From Belnapia arida (GTDB taxonomy: Bacteria > Pseudomonadota > Alphaproteobacteria > Acetobacterales > Acetobacteraceae): a stretch of DNA of 64,000 bases. The DNA lies in the NCBI RefSeq assembly GCF_016773205.1, contig NZ_JAETWB010000001.1:1-64000 (forward strand). The letters are read 5' to 3'. This document shows, in pieces, positions 25,337 to 33,802 of this stretch (the stretch's first letter is position 1; each line of letters starts with the position of its first letter). A model generated the notes under the pieces. It was given only the letters and a program-made list of their open reading frames with translations. It was not told where the DNA came from and searched no databases. Made by a program: the position numbers and the translations under genes.

Positions 25337-26284
25337 ATGCGTCGCCCCGCCCTCTTCCTCGCCGCCGCCGTCCTGGCGCTGGCCCCCGCGCTGGCGGATG
25401 CTCGGCCGGGTGGCGGCACCTCGACCGGCAGCCGCGGCAGCCGCACCTACAGCGCCCCGCCGGCCACCAGCACGGCGCCCAATACCGCCCGGCCGATGGA
25501 GCGTTCGATGGACGCCGGCCGCCCGGCTGCGACCGCCGGCCAGCAGGCCACCCGCCCGCCGATCGGCCAACCCAACCCGGCCGGCGGCTTCTTCTCCCGC
25601 TCGCCCTTCATGGCCGGGATGATGGGCGGCCTGATCGGCGTCGGCCTCGGCGGCCTGCTCTTCGGCAATGGCCTGTTCAGCGGCTTCACCGGCATCGGCT
25701 CCATCTTCGGCCTGCTGCTGCAGATTGGGCTGATCTTTCTCCTGGTCCGGCTGGTGATGGGCTTCATCCGCCGCCGCCAGCCGCAGCCGGCCATGGCCGG
25801 CATGCCGCAGGGCATGGCCCGCGAGGCGATGGACGGCCCGCGCCCGGTCGGTGGCGCCGGCGGCGCGCCTTCCGCCGCCATCCAGGTCACGCCGGCCGAC
25901 TTCCAGGCCTTCGAAGCGGCCCTCCAGCGCATCAACGCGGCCTGGAACAGCCACGACGAGGCCGGGATGCGCGCCGTCGCCACGCCTGAGATGCTGCGCT
26001 ACTTCGGCGACGACCTGGCCGATCTCGACCGCCGCGGCCTCCGCAACGAGACCCGCGACATCAAGCTGGAGCAGGGCGACCTCGCCGAGGCCTGGCGCGA
26101 GGGCAGCCGGGAGTTCGCCACGGTCGCCATGCGCTTCTCGATGATCGACGTGACCCGCCGGGTCAGCGACGGCACGGTGGTCGAGGGTGACCCCAACCGC
26201 CGCACCGAGGCGACCGAACTCTGGACCTTCCTGCGGGTCCAGGGCGGCCCCTGGATGCTCTCGGCGATCCAGCAGACCGGCTGA
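25337..26284 (+). CDS. Exported Tim44-like domain protein with a membrane segment
   Basis: A protein of 315 residues. It has a signal peptide (RRPALFLAAAVLALAPALADA), then a low-complexity linker rich in Thr, Pro and Ser, then a Gly-rich and hydrophobic membrane segment near residues 95-145 (GLIGVGLGGLLFGNGLF and LLLQIGLIFLLVRLVMGF). The C-terminal part, from about residue 180, resembles the Tim44 fold found in mitochondrial import proteins and in several bacterial membrane proteins. The start at 25337 gives a proper signal peptide; the open frame reaches back to 25271, overlapping pmbA. The bacterial function is not established. Confidence 0.85.
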   Translation: MRRPALFLAAAVLALAPALADARPGGGTSTGSRGSRTYSAPPATSTAPNTARPMERSMDAGRPAATAGQQATRPPIGQPNPAGGFFSRSPFMAGMMGGLIGVGLGGLLFGNGLFSGFTGIGSIFGLLLQIGLIFLLVRLVMGFIRRRQPQPAMAGMPQGMAREAMDGPRPVGGAGGAPSAAIQVTPADFQAFEAALQRINAAWNSHDEAGMRAVATPEMLRYFGDDLADLDRRGLRNETRDIKLEQGDLAEAWREGSREFATVAMRFSMIDVTRRVSDGTVVEGDPNRRTEATELWTFLRVQGGPWMLSAIQQTG

Positions 26285-26309
26285 GAACTTTCAACATTCC
26301 GTCACAAAC

Positions 26310-26340
26310 GCGCCGCCATTCCGGTTAGGAGTGGCGGCGC
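26310..26340 (+). terminator. Hairpin after the Tim44-like gene
   Basis: The arms 26310-26322 and 26328-26340 pair over 13 bases with one T-G wobble around a five-base loop. It starts 26 bases after the stop codon. There is no T-run, so it may act as a stabilising 3' end or Rho-assisted stop rather than a classic terminator. It also separates the Tim44-like gene from the small membrane peptide gene. Confidence 0.5.
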
Positions 26341-26417
26341 AGTCGTAATTGTGGCCGGCTGGGACCAAATCATGGCATAACCATGGCAGACCCTGTCCCA
26401 TTCGCCGGAGGCCCGTT

Positions 26418-26603
26418 ATGATCCCGCTTTGCTTCCTGGCCGTCCTTGCCGCCGTCGGTGGCCTTGCCGCCGTCGGCCTCGCCCTGAGCACCGCAGCCGC
26501 CTCGGCCCTGTTGCTGGCCGCGCCGCTGCTCGGCCTCGTCTCCCTTGCCAGCGGCCTTGCCGCCGCCGTCCTGGCGCTGCGCCGGACGAGCGTCTTCGCC
26601 TAG
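26418..26603 (+). CDS. Small hydrophobic membrane peptide, 61 residues
   Basis: The product is almost wholly hydrophobic (Leu, Ala, Val, Gly) with room for two membrane segments joined near residue 25 and a short basic end, LRRTSVFA. CGGAGG six bases before the ATG is a strong ribosome site. The gene is isolated: a hairpin precedes it at 26310-26340 and another follows nine bases after its stop. A direct repeat CATGGCA occurs at 26371-26377 and 26382-26388, upstream of the gene. I do not recognise a family. It may be a small membrane regulator or a toxin-like peptide, but nothing in the sequence decides this. Confidence 0.55.
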   Translation: MIPLCFLAVLAAVGGLAAVGLALSTAAASALLLAAPLLGLVSLASGLAAAVLALRRTSVFA

Positions 26604-26611
26604 ACCTCTCC

Positions 26612-26634
26612 GCAAAGCCGCCTGGCGGCTTTGC
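26612..26634 (+). terminator. Hairpin terminator after the small membrane peptide gene
   Basis: GCAAAGCCGC and GCGGCTTTGC form a perfect 10-bp stem with a three-base loop. It begins nine bases after the stop codon. No strong T-run follows on the plus strand. Confidence 0.6.
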
Positions 26635-26750
26635 GTTGACCCTGGAGTTTCCGTGTCTCCCATGGCGCAGCCATGAAGGCGCGCCTCGCCCTCCCTATTC
26701 CGGCTCCGCATGGGGCGTGCTAGGGCGGCGGGCCCCATGCCTCGCCCGCC

Positions 26751-27440
26751 ATGTTCCGCCGCCTGATCCGGCATCCCACGACCCAGGCGGCCTTCGCCAA
26801 GGCGCTCGGCCTCTATCTGGCCCTGGTCTTCCGCACCACGCGCTGGACCTTGCTGGGCGAGCCCCACCTGGCCGCCGCCCTCGGCGCCGAAGGCCGCCCC
26901 ATTCTCGCCGCCTTCTGGCATGAGCGGCTGCCGATGATGCCGATGCTCTGGCTGCGCGCCCGCGCCGCCGAGCCTCGCCTCGCCACCGTCCGCGCCCATG
27001 TACTGGTGTCCCGCCACCGCGACGGCCGCTTCATCGGCGACATCGTGCGGCGCTTCCGGCTGGAACTGGTGCATGCCTCCACCTCGCGCGGCGGCGCCAC
27101 CGGCATGCGCCAGCTGCTGCGGGTGCTGGGGCAGGGGGATATGGTCGTCATCACCCCGGACGGCCCCCGCGGCCCGCGCCGCCGCGCCGCCCCCGGCGTC
27201 GCCCAGTTGGCGGCGCTGGCCGGCGTTCCCGTCCTGCCCTGCGCCGCCCAGAGCAGCCGCGCCCGCCTGCTGCGAAGCTGGGACCGGATGGTGCTGCCGC
27301 TACCCTTCGCCCGCGGCGTGCTGGTGATGGGCCCGCCCGTCCCGGTGGAGCGCGCCGCCCCGCTCGCCGCCCTGCCGGCGATCGAGGCCGCGCTCACCGC
27401 GGCCTGCGATGCTGCCGATGCCTGGGTCGCCGCCGGATGA
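26751..27440 (+). CDS. Lysophospholipid acyltransferase family protein (DUF374)
   Basis: A protein of 229 residues with the DUF374 pattern: FWHERLPMMPMLW carrying the HxxxxP-type catalytic His near residue 60, SRHRDGRFIGDIVRRF near residue 85, TSRGGATGMRQLLR near 115 and TPDGPRGPRRRAAPGV near 140. Proteins of this type are encoded beside waaA in many alphaproteobacteria and are thought to acylate lipid A precursors or phospholipids at the inner membrane. The gene overlaps waaA by four bases (ATGA) and is the first of the four-gene lipid A cluster. Confidence 0.85.
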   Translation: MFRRLIRHPTTQAAFAKALGLYLALVFRTTRWTLLGEPHLAAALGAEGRPILAAFWHERLPMMPMLWLRARAAEPRLATVRAHVLVSRHRDGRFIGDIVRRFRLELVHASTSRGGATGMRQLLRVLGQGDMVVITPDGPRGPRRRAAPGVAQLAALAGVPVLPCAAQSSRARLLRSWDRMVLPLPFARGVLVMGPPVPVERAAPLAALPAIEAALTAACDAADAWVAAG

Positions 27441-28750
27441 GCCTTGCCGGCCTCGCCTGGCGATGCGGCGCGACGCTCGCCTCCCCGCTGCTGCCGTTCT
27501 GGCTGCGCCTCCGCCGGCGCCGCGGCAAGGAGATCGCCGCCCGCCTGCCGGAGCGCCGCGGCCTCGCCGCCGCCCGCCCGCCCGGGCCCCTGCTCTGGCT
27601 GCACGCCGCCAGCATCGGCGAGACGCTCTCGCTGCTGCCCGTGCTGGATGCGCTCGCCGCCCGCGCCCCGGGCCTCACCATGCTGCTGACCACCGGCACC
27701 GTCACCAGCGCCGCGCTGCTCGAACGCCGCCTTCCCGCCGCGCTTCGCCCGCGGGTGATCCATCGCTTCGTCCCGCTCGACGTCCCTGCCTGGGTTGCCC
27801 GCTTCCTCGACGCCTGGCGGCCCGACGCGGCCGGCCTCGTCGAATCGGAGCTCTGGCCGAACCTGATCCGCGCCGCCCGCGCCCGCCGCCTGCCGCTGGT
27901 GCTGATCAATGGTCGCCTCTCCGCCCGCTCCGCCGCCCGCTGGCGCCTCGCCCCGGAGCTGGGGCGGGAGCTGATGGCCGCCTTCAGCCTGATCCTGGCA
28001 CAGAGCGGTGCCGACGCCGCCCGCTTCGCCGCTCTAGGCGCCCGCGAGGTCCGTGCCCCCGGCAACCTGAAGGAGGCCGCGCCTCCGCTTCCGGCTGACC
28101 CCGCGGCCCTCGCGGCGCTGCGGGCCGCCATCGGCTCCCGTCCGGTCCTGCTCGGCGCCGCTACCCACCCGGGTGAGGAGGCGATGCTGATCGCCGCCCA
28201 TCACCAGCTTGCCGCCGAATTCTCCGGCCTGCTGACCATCCTCGTCCCCCGTCACCCCGAGCGCGGCGCCGCCGTCGCCGCCGGGGCCGGCAGCCTTCCC
28301 ACCATCTGCCGCAGCACCGGCGCCCTCCCGGGGCCGGGGATGGCTCTCTACGTCGCCGACACGCTGGGCGAACTCGGCCTCTTCTACCGCCTGGCCCATG
28401 TCGCCCTGGTCGGCGGGTCCCTCGTGCCGCATGGCGGGCAGAACCCGCTGGAGCCGGCCCGGCTCGGCTGCCCCATCCTGCTCGGCCCGCACACCGGCAA
28501 TTTCGCCGATATCGCGTCGAGGTTGCTGGCCGCCGGCGGTGCTCGCCTGGTCAGCCCGCCCGAGCCGGGGGCGCTGGCAGAGGCCATCCGCGCCGTGCTA
28601 TCCAACCCGGATCATGGCCGAAATCTGGCAGAGGCCGCCGCCGCCGCCGTCGCGCCGGCCGCCACCCTGCCGGACCAGGTGGCCGAGGCGCTGCTGCACC
28701 TGCTGCCAGCCGCCGGGGATGAGGACCGATCGACGCCCGATGCCCAGTGA
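27437..28750 (+). CDS. waaA: 3-deoxy-D-manno-octulosonic acid (Kdo) transferase
   Basis: A membrane-associated glycosyltransferase of 437 residues that adds Kdo to lipid IVA. It has the N-terminal membrane-near segment, LWLHAASIGE with its conserved acidic residue near residue 55, LVESELWPNLI near 135, and the nucleotide-sugar motif VPHGGQNPLEP near 330. All are typical of WaaA/KdtA. It is translationally coupled to the DUF374 gene upstream and followed 18 bases later by lpxK, forming the Kdo/lipid A operon. Confidence 0.93.
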   Translation: MSLAGLAWRCGATLASPLLPFWLRLRRRRGKEIAARLPERRGLAAARPPGPLLWLHAASIGETLSLLPVLDALAARAPGLTMLLTTGTVTSAALLERRLPAALRPRVIHRFVPLDVPAWVARFLDAWRPDAAGLVESELWPNLIRAARARRLPLVLINGRLSARSAARWRLAPELGRELMAAFSLILAQSGADAARFAALGAREVRAPGNLKEAAPPLPADPAALAALRAAIGSRPVLLGAATHPGEEAMLIAAHHQLAAEFSGLLTILVPRHPERGAAVAAGAGSLPTICRSTGALPGPGMALYVADTLGELGLFYRLAHVALVGGSLVPHGGQNPLEPARLGCPILLGPHTGNFADIASRLLAAGGARLVSPPEPGALAEAIRAVLSNPDHGRNLAEAAAAAVAPAATLPDQVAEALLHLLPAAGDEDRSTPDAQ

Positions 28751-28768
28751 CGCGATGACCACCGCCTG

Positions 28769-29758
28769 ATGCGCGCCCCGGATTTCTGGGGCGGCGACGG
28801 CTCCGGCCTGTTGCCGCTGCTGCTCTCCCCCATCGCCTCGCTCTATGGCGCGGCGACGGCGCGGCGCATGGCGAAGCCCGGCTGGCAGGCCCCGGTGCCG
28901 GTGATCTGCTGCGGCAACGCCACCGCGGGCGGCGCCGGCAAGACCACGGTCTCGCTCGATCTCGGCCAGCGCCTGGCCAATCGCGGCATCGCCGTGCATT
29001 TCCTCCTCCGCGGCTATGGCGGCAAGCTGCGTGGCCCCGTCCGCGTCGACCCCGCCATCCATGACAGCCAGGCGGTCGGCGATGAGGCCCTGCTGCTCGC
29101 CGCCGAGCGCCCGGCCTGGATCTCGGCCGACCGCGCCGCCGGCGCCCGGGCCGCCATCGCCGCTGGCGCCCAGGCGATCATCCTCGATGACGGGCTGCAG
29201 AACCCGACGCTGGAGAAGGACCTCTCCTTCCTCATCGTCGACGGCAATTTCGGCTTCGGCAACAACCGCATCATCCCCGCCGGGCCGCTGCGCGAGCCGG
29301 TCGCCGCCGCCGCCGCCCGCTGCCGCGCCGCCATCATCATCGGCGAGGACGAGGCCGATGCGGCGAGCCTGCTGCCTCCCGGCACCCGCATCCTCCGCGC
29401 CTATCAGCGCCCTGCGCCCGAGGCATCGATGCTCGCCGGCCAGCCGGTCCACGCCTTCTGCGGCATTGGCAACCCGAAGAAGTTCTTCGCCACCCTGGCC
29501 GAGGTCGGCGCCGTCGTCGCCGGCCGCGCGCCCTTCGCCGACCACTACCCCTTCGACGAGGGCGACATGCGCGAGATCCTGGCCGAGGCCGACCGGCTGC
29601 GCGCCATCCCCGTCACCACCCGCAAGGACTTCGTCCGCATCCCGGCCGCGTTCCGCAGCCGGGTGACGGTGGTGAACATCGGCCTGGAATGGGAGGACAC
29701 GGCAGCGATCGAGGCGTTGCTCGACCCACTCGCCCAGCGGGTGCCGATCCCGGCCTGA
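28769..29758 (+). CDS. lpxK: Tetraacyldisaccharide 4'-kinase
   Basis: A kinase of 329 residues that phosphorylates the 4' position of the lipid A disaccharide. It starts with the typical RAPDFWGGDGSGLLPLLLSPI, followed by the Walker A loop GNATAGGAGKT near residue 50 and the LDDGLQNPTLEKDLSFLIVDG region near residue 140 that marks the family. An N-terminal hydrophobic stretch anchors it to the inner membrane. It lies between waaA and the LpxL-type acyltransferase gene, with one base before the latter. Confidence 0.93.
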   Translation: MRAPDFWGGDGSGLLPLLLSPIASLYGAATARRMAKPGWQAPVPVICCGNATAGGAGKTTVSLDLGQRLANRGIAVHFLLRGYGGKLRGPVRVDPAIHDSQAVGDEALLLAAERPAWISADRAAGARAAIAAGAQAIILDDGLQNPTLEKDLSFLIVDGNFGFGNNRIIPAGPLREPVAAAAARCRAAIIIGEDEADAASLLPPGTRILRAYQRPAPEASMLAGQPVHAFCGIGNPKKFFATLAEVGAVVAGRAPFADHYPFDEGDMREILAEADRLRAIPVTTRKDFVRIPAAFRSRVTVVNIGLEWEDTAAIEALLDPLAQRVPIPA

Positions 29759-29759
29759 C

Positions 29760-30623
29760 ATGAGCGGCTTCCAGCACCGGCTCGAGACCGCAGCCGCCCG
29801 GCTGCTGCTCGGCCTCTCGCGCCGGCTCGGCCCTCGCCGCGCCTCCGACTTCGGCGGCTGGCTGGCGCGCAGCATCGGCCCGCTGCTGCCCGTCACCCGC
29901 ACCGCCCGCCGCAACCTGACCCGCGCCCTGCCAGGCCTCGCCGCTGCCGAGCGCGACCGCGTGGTGCGCGCCATGTGGGAGAATCTGGGCCGCACTGCCG
30001 CCGAGCTGGCCCATCTGCCGGCGCTCGAGTGGGAGATGGAGGGGAGGGAGCACCTCGAGCCCATCGCCGAGTGCGGCGGCCCCGCCATCCTCGTCTCCGG
30101 ACATATCGGCAACTGGGAGGTGCTGCCCCCCGCGCTCGCCACCATGGGCATCCGCATGGGCAGCGTCTACCGTGCAGCCGACAACGCCGAGGTCGATGCC
30201 CTCATCGCCGCCTGCCGCGCCGAGGCCGTGGCCGGCGATCCGCTGCCGCTCTTCCCGAAGGGCTCCGCCGGCGCCCGGGCCGCGCTGCGCTACCTGTCGC
30301 AAGGCGGCGTCCTCGGCATGCTCGCCGACCAGAAGCTGAACGACGGCATCGCCGTCCCGCTGCTCGGCCTGCCGGCGATGACCGCCCCGGCGCCGGCCCA
30401 GCTGGCGCTGCGCTTCGGCTGCCCGATCATCCCCGGCCGCGTCCAGCGCCTCGGCCCCTGCCGCTTTCGCCTAGTGGTGGAGCCGCCCCTCCCGGTTCCG
30501 CCGGGCGAGGACCGCCAGGCGCAGATCCTAGCGCTGACCACGGCGGTCAACGACCGCCTCTCCGCCTGGATCGCTGAGCGCCCGGCCGAATGGCTCTGGC
30601 TGCACCGCCGCTGGCCGGCCTGA
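29760..30623 (+). CDS. Lipid A late acyltransferase (LpxL/HtrB family)
   Basis: An inner-membrane acyltransferase of 287 residues with the catalytic HIGNWE motif (His115, Glu120), ADQKLNDGIAVPLLG near residue 195 and the ERPAEWLWLHRRWP C-terminus. It transfers a secondary acyl chain from acyl-ACP to lipid A. It follows lpxK after one base. A second family member, LpxXL at 5007-5882, is encoded in the very-long-chain cluster, so this one probably uses ordinary C12-C16 chains. The exact position acylated cannot be read from the sequence. Confidence 0.88.
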   Translation: MSGFQHRLETAAARLLLGLSRRLGPRRASDFGGWLARSIGPLLPVTRTARRNLTRALPGLAAAERDRVVRAMWENLGRTAAELAHLPALEWEMEGREHLEPIAECGGPAILVSGHIGNWEVLPPALATMGIRMGSVYRAADNAEVDALIAACRAEAVAGDPLPLFPKGSAGARAALRYLSQGGVLGMLADQKLNDGIAVPLLGLPAMTAPAPAQLALRFGCPIIPGRVQRLGPCRFRLVVEPPLPVPPGEDRQAQILALTTAVNDRLSAWIAERPAEWLWLHRRWPA

Positions 30624-30633
30624 CGGCGGTGTG

Positions 30634-30682
30634 ACTATACCGGCTGGACGGTTTGCTTGACGAACCGTCCAGCCGGTATAGT
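30634..30682 (+). promoter_or_regulatory. Perfect 20-bp inverted repeat, TetR operator and promoter
   Basis: Arms 30634-30653 and 30663-30682 are exact reverse complements around a nine-base centre that contains TTGACG (30657-30662), a -35-like box. The right arm ends in TATAGT (30677-30682), a -10-like box, though the 14-base gap between boxes is short. Each arm also holds its own partial dyad ACCGnCnnGnCGGT, so two repressor dimers could bind. It lies nine bases before the TetR start, which suggests autoregulation of the regulator-exporter operon. Confidence 0.75.
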
Positions 30683-30691
30683 GTTGTCACC

Positions 30692-31273
30692 ATGATGGAT
30701 GGTTCGATTCACCCAACGCCGGTCGATGCCCGCACCCGCATCCTCGATGCGGCCGAATCACTGGTTCGCGCCAAGGGCGTCGCCGGCCTCACTCTGGAAG
30801 CCGCCGCCCGCCTCGCCGGCGTCTCGAAAGGCGGGCTGCTCTACCATTTCGCCTCCAAGGAGGCGTTGCTGACCGGCCTCATCGCCCGCATGGCCGAGTT
30901 CATGGCGGAGGATTTCGCCGCTGGCGTTGCCGCCCAGCCGGAAGGTCCCGGCCGCGTTGCCCGCGCCATGCTCGCCTGGGGCTTCGGTCAGACGCCGGAG
31001 GCGATGAACGAGCGCTGCGACCGCGCCGCCGCCGTCTTCCTCGCCACCTTCCATCACGACCCGGCCCTGCTCGACCCGGTGCGTGCCGTCATCGCCGGCA
31101 TGCGTCGGCAGGTTGCGGAGGACGGGTTGCCCCCCGGCATCGGCGGCGTCGTCATGGCCGCAGGGGATGGGCTGTTCGTCGCGCGTATCTTCGGCACCTA
31201 CACCCCGTTGCCCGAGGAGCTGGATGCCATGCACGCCACCCTCTCCCGCCTGATCGAGGAGGCCCTGCCATGA
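30692..31273 (+). CDS. TetR-family transcriptional regulator
   Basis: A regulator of 193 residues. Residues 15-65 form the TetR DNA-binding domain, with ARTRILDAAESLV, LTLEAAARLAGVSKGGLLYHFASKEALL as the helix-turn-helix. The C-terminal ligand domain is Ala- and Met-rich with no recognisable family beyond the TetR_C type. The start follows a perfect 20-bp dyad by nine bases, so it probably represses itself and the downstream genes. Its stop overlaps the next small gene as ATGA. The inducer is not known; regulators of this kind near DevBCA-type exporters are usually thought to sense the exported compound. Confidence 0.88.
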   Translation: MMDGSIHPTPVDARTRILDAAESLVRAKGVAGLTLEAAARLAGVSKGGLLYHFASKEALLTGLIARMAEFMAEDFAAGVAAQPEGPGRVARAMLAWGFGQTPEAMNERCDRAAAVFLATFHHDPALLDPVRAVIAGMRRQVAEDGLPPGIGGVVMAAGDGLFVARIFGTYTPLPEELDAMHATLSRLIEEALP

Positions 31274-31485
31274 GGCTGTCCACCGCGCTCGCCGGCGCCT
31301 TCCTCACCATGCTGGCGGCCGGCGCCGCCGCCGGCACGCAGTACCACCCCGTCATGCCCGGCCTCTTCGGCCTGATCGGTAACTGCCTGCGCGGTGGCCC
31401 GCCGGACAGCGCGCTGCTCGCCTTCGACGTGCTAGACGAGGCGGAATTCCTGGCCCTGCTGGAGCCCGAGGCGCCCTCGCAGTGA
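31270..31485 (+). CDS. Small secreted protein encoded between TetR and the exporter
   Basis: The 71-residue product begins with a signal peptide (RLSTALAGAFLTMLAAGAAAG) and leaves a mature peptide of about 50 residues with one Cys in LIGNCLRGG and an acidic C-terminal half, LAFDVLDEAEFLALLEPE. I know no family. It overlaps the TetR gene by ATGA and the membrane fusion protein gene by GTGA, so it is translationally coupled on both sides. This strongly supports a real gene working with the exporter or its regulator. Being a periplasmic accessory or a substrate of the exporter is inference. Confidence 0.65.
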   Translation: MRLSTALAGAFLTMLAAGAAAGTQYHPVMPGLFGLIGNCLRGGPPDSALLAFDVLDEAEFLALLEPEAPSQ

Positions 31486-32522
31486 AGCGCCGCGCGGCCC
31501 TGCTCGGCCTGTTGCTGGTGGCCCTGACGGGGGCCGGCCTCGCCTGGGTCCGCCTCTCCGCCCGCGAGGCCGCGCCCATCACCTCCGCCGAGGCCGCGCC
31601 CCTGCCGCCGCCCGGCGTCGGCGCCCTCGGCCGGGTGGAGCCCGCCAGCCGCATCCGCCGCCTCAACCCGCCGGGCGGCATGGCCGTTACCCGCCTGGAC
31701 CGGTTGCTGGTCACCGAGGGAGACCGAGTCGAGGCCGGCCAGCTCATCGCCGAATTCGGCGATCTGGCGCAGAAGGAGGCCGCCATCGCCCAAGCCGAGG
31801 CGCAGCTCGCCCAAAGCCGCGCCGAGCTGGCCCGCATCCGCGCCGCCGGCAGGCCGGAGGAGGTCGCCGCCCAGCGCGCCCGGATCGACGCGCTCCGCTT
31901 CGCCGAATCGAGTGCCCGCCGCGACGCCGAGCGGGCCGAGGCGCTGGTCCCCTCCGGCGCCGGCGGCGCGGCGCCGGCCGAGCGGGCCCGCTTCGCCGCC
32001 GCCCGTACCGCCGCCGAGCGCGCCGAGGCCGAGGCCACGCTGCAGCGCCTGCTGGTCCCGCGCCCGGAGGATCTCGCCGTCGCCGAGACCGAGGTCCTGT
32101 CCGCCGAGGCCGCCCTCGCCAAGGCCCGGGCGGATGCCACCCTCTCCCGCGTGACGGCCCCCATCGCCGGCACCATTCTCAAGATCTATGCCCGCCCCGG
32201 CGACCAGGTCGGCAGCGACGGACTGCTCGACCTCGCCGACCTCACCCGGCTGGACGTGGTCGCCGATGTCTACGAGACGGATGTCCCCCGCCTCCGCCAG
32301 GGCGCCCCCGCCGAGGTCATCGTCCCCGGCGACCCGCGGCGCTACCCGGCCGAGCTGCGCGAGATTGGCTGGCTGGTCCGCCGCACCACCCAGGCCGGCA
32401 CGGACCCGGTCGCCGCCGTCGATGCCCGCACGGTCGAGGTCCGCCTCACCCTCTCGCCTGAGGGCCGTGCCGCGCTCGAGCGCCGCGCCGGCATGCAGGT
32501 GCAGGTCTCAATCCAGCCATGA
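31482..32522 (+). CDS. devB: Membrane fusion protein of a DevBCA-type ABC exporter (DevB/HlyD)
   Basis: A protein of 346 residues. An N-terminal membrane anchor (AALLGLLLVALTGAGLAWV) precedes a biotinyl-lipoyl half near residues 45-90, then a long Ala/Glu/Arg-rich coiled coil from about residue 95 to 210, then the second lipoyl half with APIAGTILKIYARPGDQV near 225 and a beta-barrel. This is the HlyD-family layout of DevB, the periplasmic adaptor of cyanobacterial glycolipid exporters and their proteobacterial relatives. The start is a GTG that overlaps the small secreted protein gene. It links the inner-membrane pump to an outer-membrane channel not encoded here. Confidence 0.87.
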   Translation: MKRRAALLGLLLVALTGAGLAWVRLSAREAAPITSAEAAPLPPPGVGALGRVEPASRIRRLNPPGGMAVTRLDRLLVTEGDRVEAGQLIAEFGDLAQKEAAIAQAEAQLAQSRAELARIRAAGRPEEVAAQRARIDALRFAESSARRDAERAEALVPSGAGGAAPAERARFAAARTAAERAEAEATLQRLLVPRPEDLAVAETEVLSAEAALAKARADATLSRVTAPIAGTILKIYARPGDQVGSDGLLDLADLTRLDVVADVYETDVPRLRQGAPAEVIVPGDPRRYPAELREIGWLVRRTTQAGTDPVAAVDARTVEVRLTLSPEGRAALERRAGMQVQVSIQP

Positions 32523-33802
32523 ACGCCGTCCCCCGCACCGCGCCGGCGGCCGAGGCCACCCTGCTGCCCTGGGCGCCCGAGCTCACCGGTGACGCCGCGG
32601 CGGCCGCGCCCTCGCCGCCGCCGCGCGCCACGCCCGTCCTCGGCGCGCTCTGGCTGCCGCTGCGCCTCGCCTGGCGCCAGCTCCGCGCCGAGCGAGCCCG
32701 TCTCGCCTCGGCCATCGCCGGTGTGCTCTTCGCCTGCGTCCTCGTCTTCATGCAGCTTGGCTTCCGCTCGGCCCTGTTCGACAGCGCGACGGCGCTGCTC
32801 TCGGCGATGCGCGCCGACATCTTCCTGATGCACCCGCTGACCACGGTGAGCTTCAAGCCGGAGATGCTGCCGCGCATCCGCGCCAGCCAAGCCATGGCGC
32901 TGCCCGAAGTGCAGGCCGCCGTCCCCGTCTATCTGGCGCAGGCCACCTGGCGGAACCCGGAGGACGGCACCCGCCGCCCCGTCCAGCTCGTTGGCTTCGA
33001 CACCGAATCCGGAGTGATGAACTTCCCCGGCCTCGCCCCGCTGATCGAGACGCTGAAGCGCCCCGACGCCATGGCCTTCGACCGCCGCTCCCGCCCCGAA
33101 TTCGGCGCCGTCCCCCGCCTGCTGGCGGAGCGCGGCCCCTTCAAGGTCCAGGTCGGTAACCGCCAGATGGAGGTCGTGGGCCTGGTCGAGATCGGCCCCT
33201 CCTTCGGCGCCGACGGCAACATCGTCATGTCGGAGGTGAATTTCCGCCGCGTGGTGAAGGAGCGCCAGGCGAGCCAGGTCGATCTCGTCGCCATCAGGCT
33301 CCGCCCCGGCGCCGACCGCGAGGCCGCCGTCGCCCGCCTGCGGGCCCTGCTCCCCGCCGATGTCATGGTGATGAGCCAGCCCCAGCTCGTCGCTCATGAG
33401 CGCAACTACTGGGAGACGGCGACGCCGATCGGCTTCATCTTCGCCTTCGGCAGCCTGATGGGCCTCATCGTCGGGATGGTGATCGTCTACCAGATCCTGT
33501 TCAGCGACATCGCCAGCCACCTGCGCGAATACGCCACGCTGAAGGCCATCGGCTATTCCAACTTCTTCCTCGGCCGCGCCGTGCTCTCGGCCGCGCTGAT
33601 CCTCGCCGTGCTCGGCTTCCTCCCCGGTCTCGCCATCTCGACGCTGCTCTACGACGTGGTGGGGAAGGGGACCTTCCTGCCGCTCGAGATGGACGCCTCG
33701 CGCGCGCTCAGCGTCTTCGCCATGATCTTCACCATGTGCGGACTGGCCGGGCTGCTGGCGATGCGTAAGCTCCGCGACGCCAACCCGGCCGACATGTTCT
33801 GA
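32519..33802 (+). CDS. devC: ABC exporter permease, DevC type
   Basis: A protein of 427 residues with a proline- and alanine-rich N-terminal tail of about 45 residues, then one membrane segment (LASAIAGVLFACVLVFMQLGF), a periplasmic domain of about 200 residues, and three C-terminal membrane segments (FIFAFGSLMGLIVGMVIVYQ and others). This is the FtsX-like MacB topology. The sequence ITTVSF-like region near FLMHPLTTVSFKPEMLPRI and the segment SHLREYATLKAIGYSN are typical of DevC. It overlaps devB by four bases and devA by one base. Confidence 0.88.
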   Translation: MNAVPRTAPAAEATLLPWAPELTGDAAAAAPSPPPRATPVLGALWLPLRLAWRQLRAERARLASAIAGVLFACVLVFMQLGFRSALFDSATALLSAMRADIFLMHPLTTVSFKPEMLPRIRASQAMALPEVQAAVPVYLAQATWRNPEDGTRRPVQLVGFDTESGVMNFPGLAPLIETLKRPDAMAFDRRSRPEFGAVPRLLAERGPFKVQVGNRQMEVVGLVEIGPSFGADGNIVMSEVNFRRVVKERQASQVDLVAIRLRPGADREAAVARLRALLPADVMVMSQPQLVAHERNYWETATPIGFIFAFGSLMGLIVGMVIVYQILFSDIASHLREYATLKAIGYSNFFLGRAVLSAALILAVLGFLPGLAISTLLYDVVGKGTFLPLEMDASRALSVFAMIFTMCGLAGLLAMRKLRDANPADMF

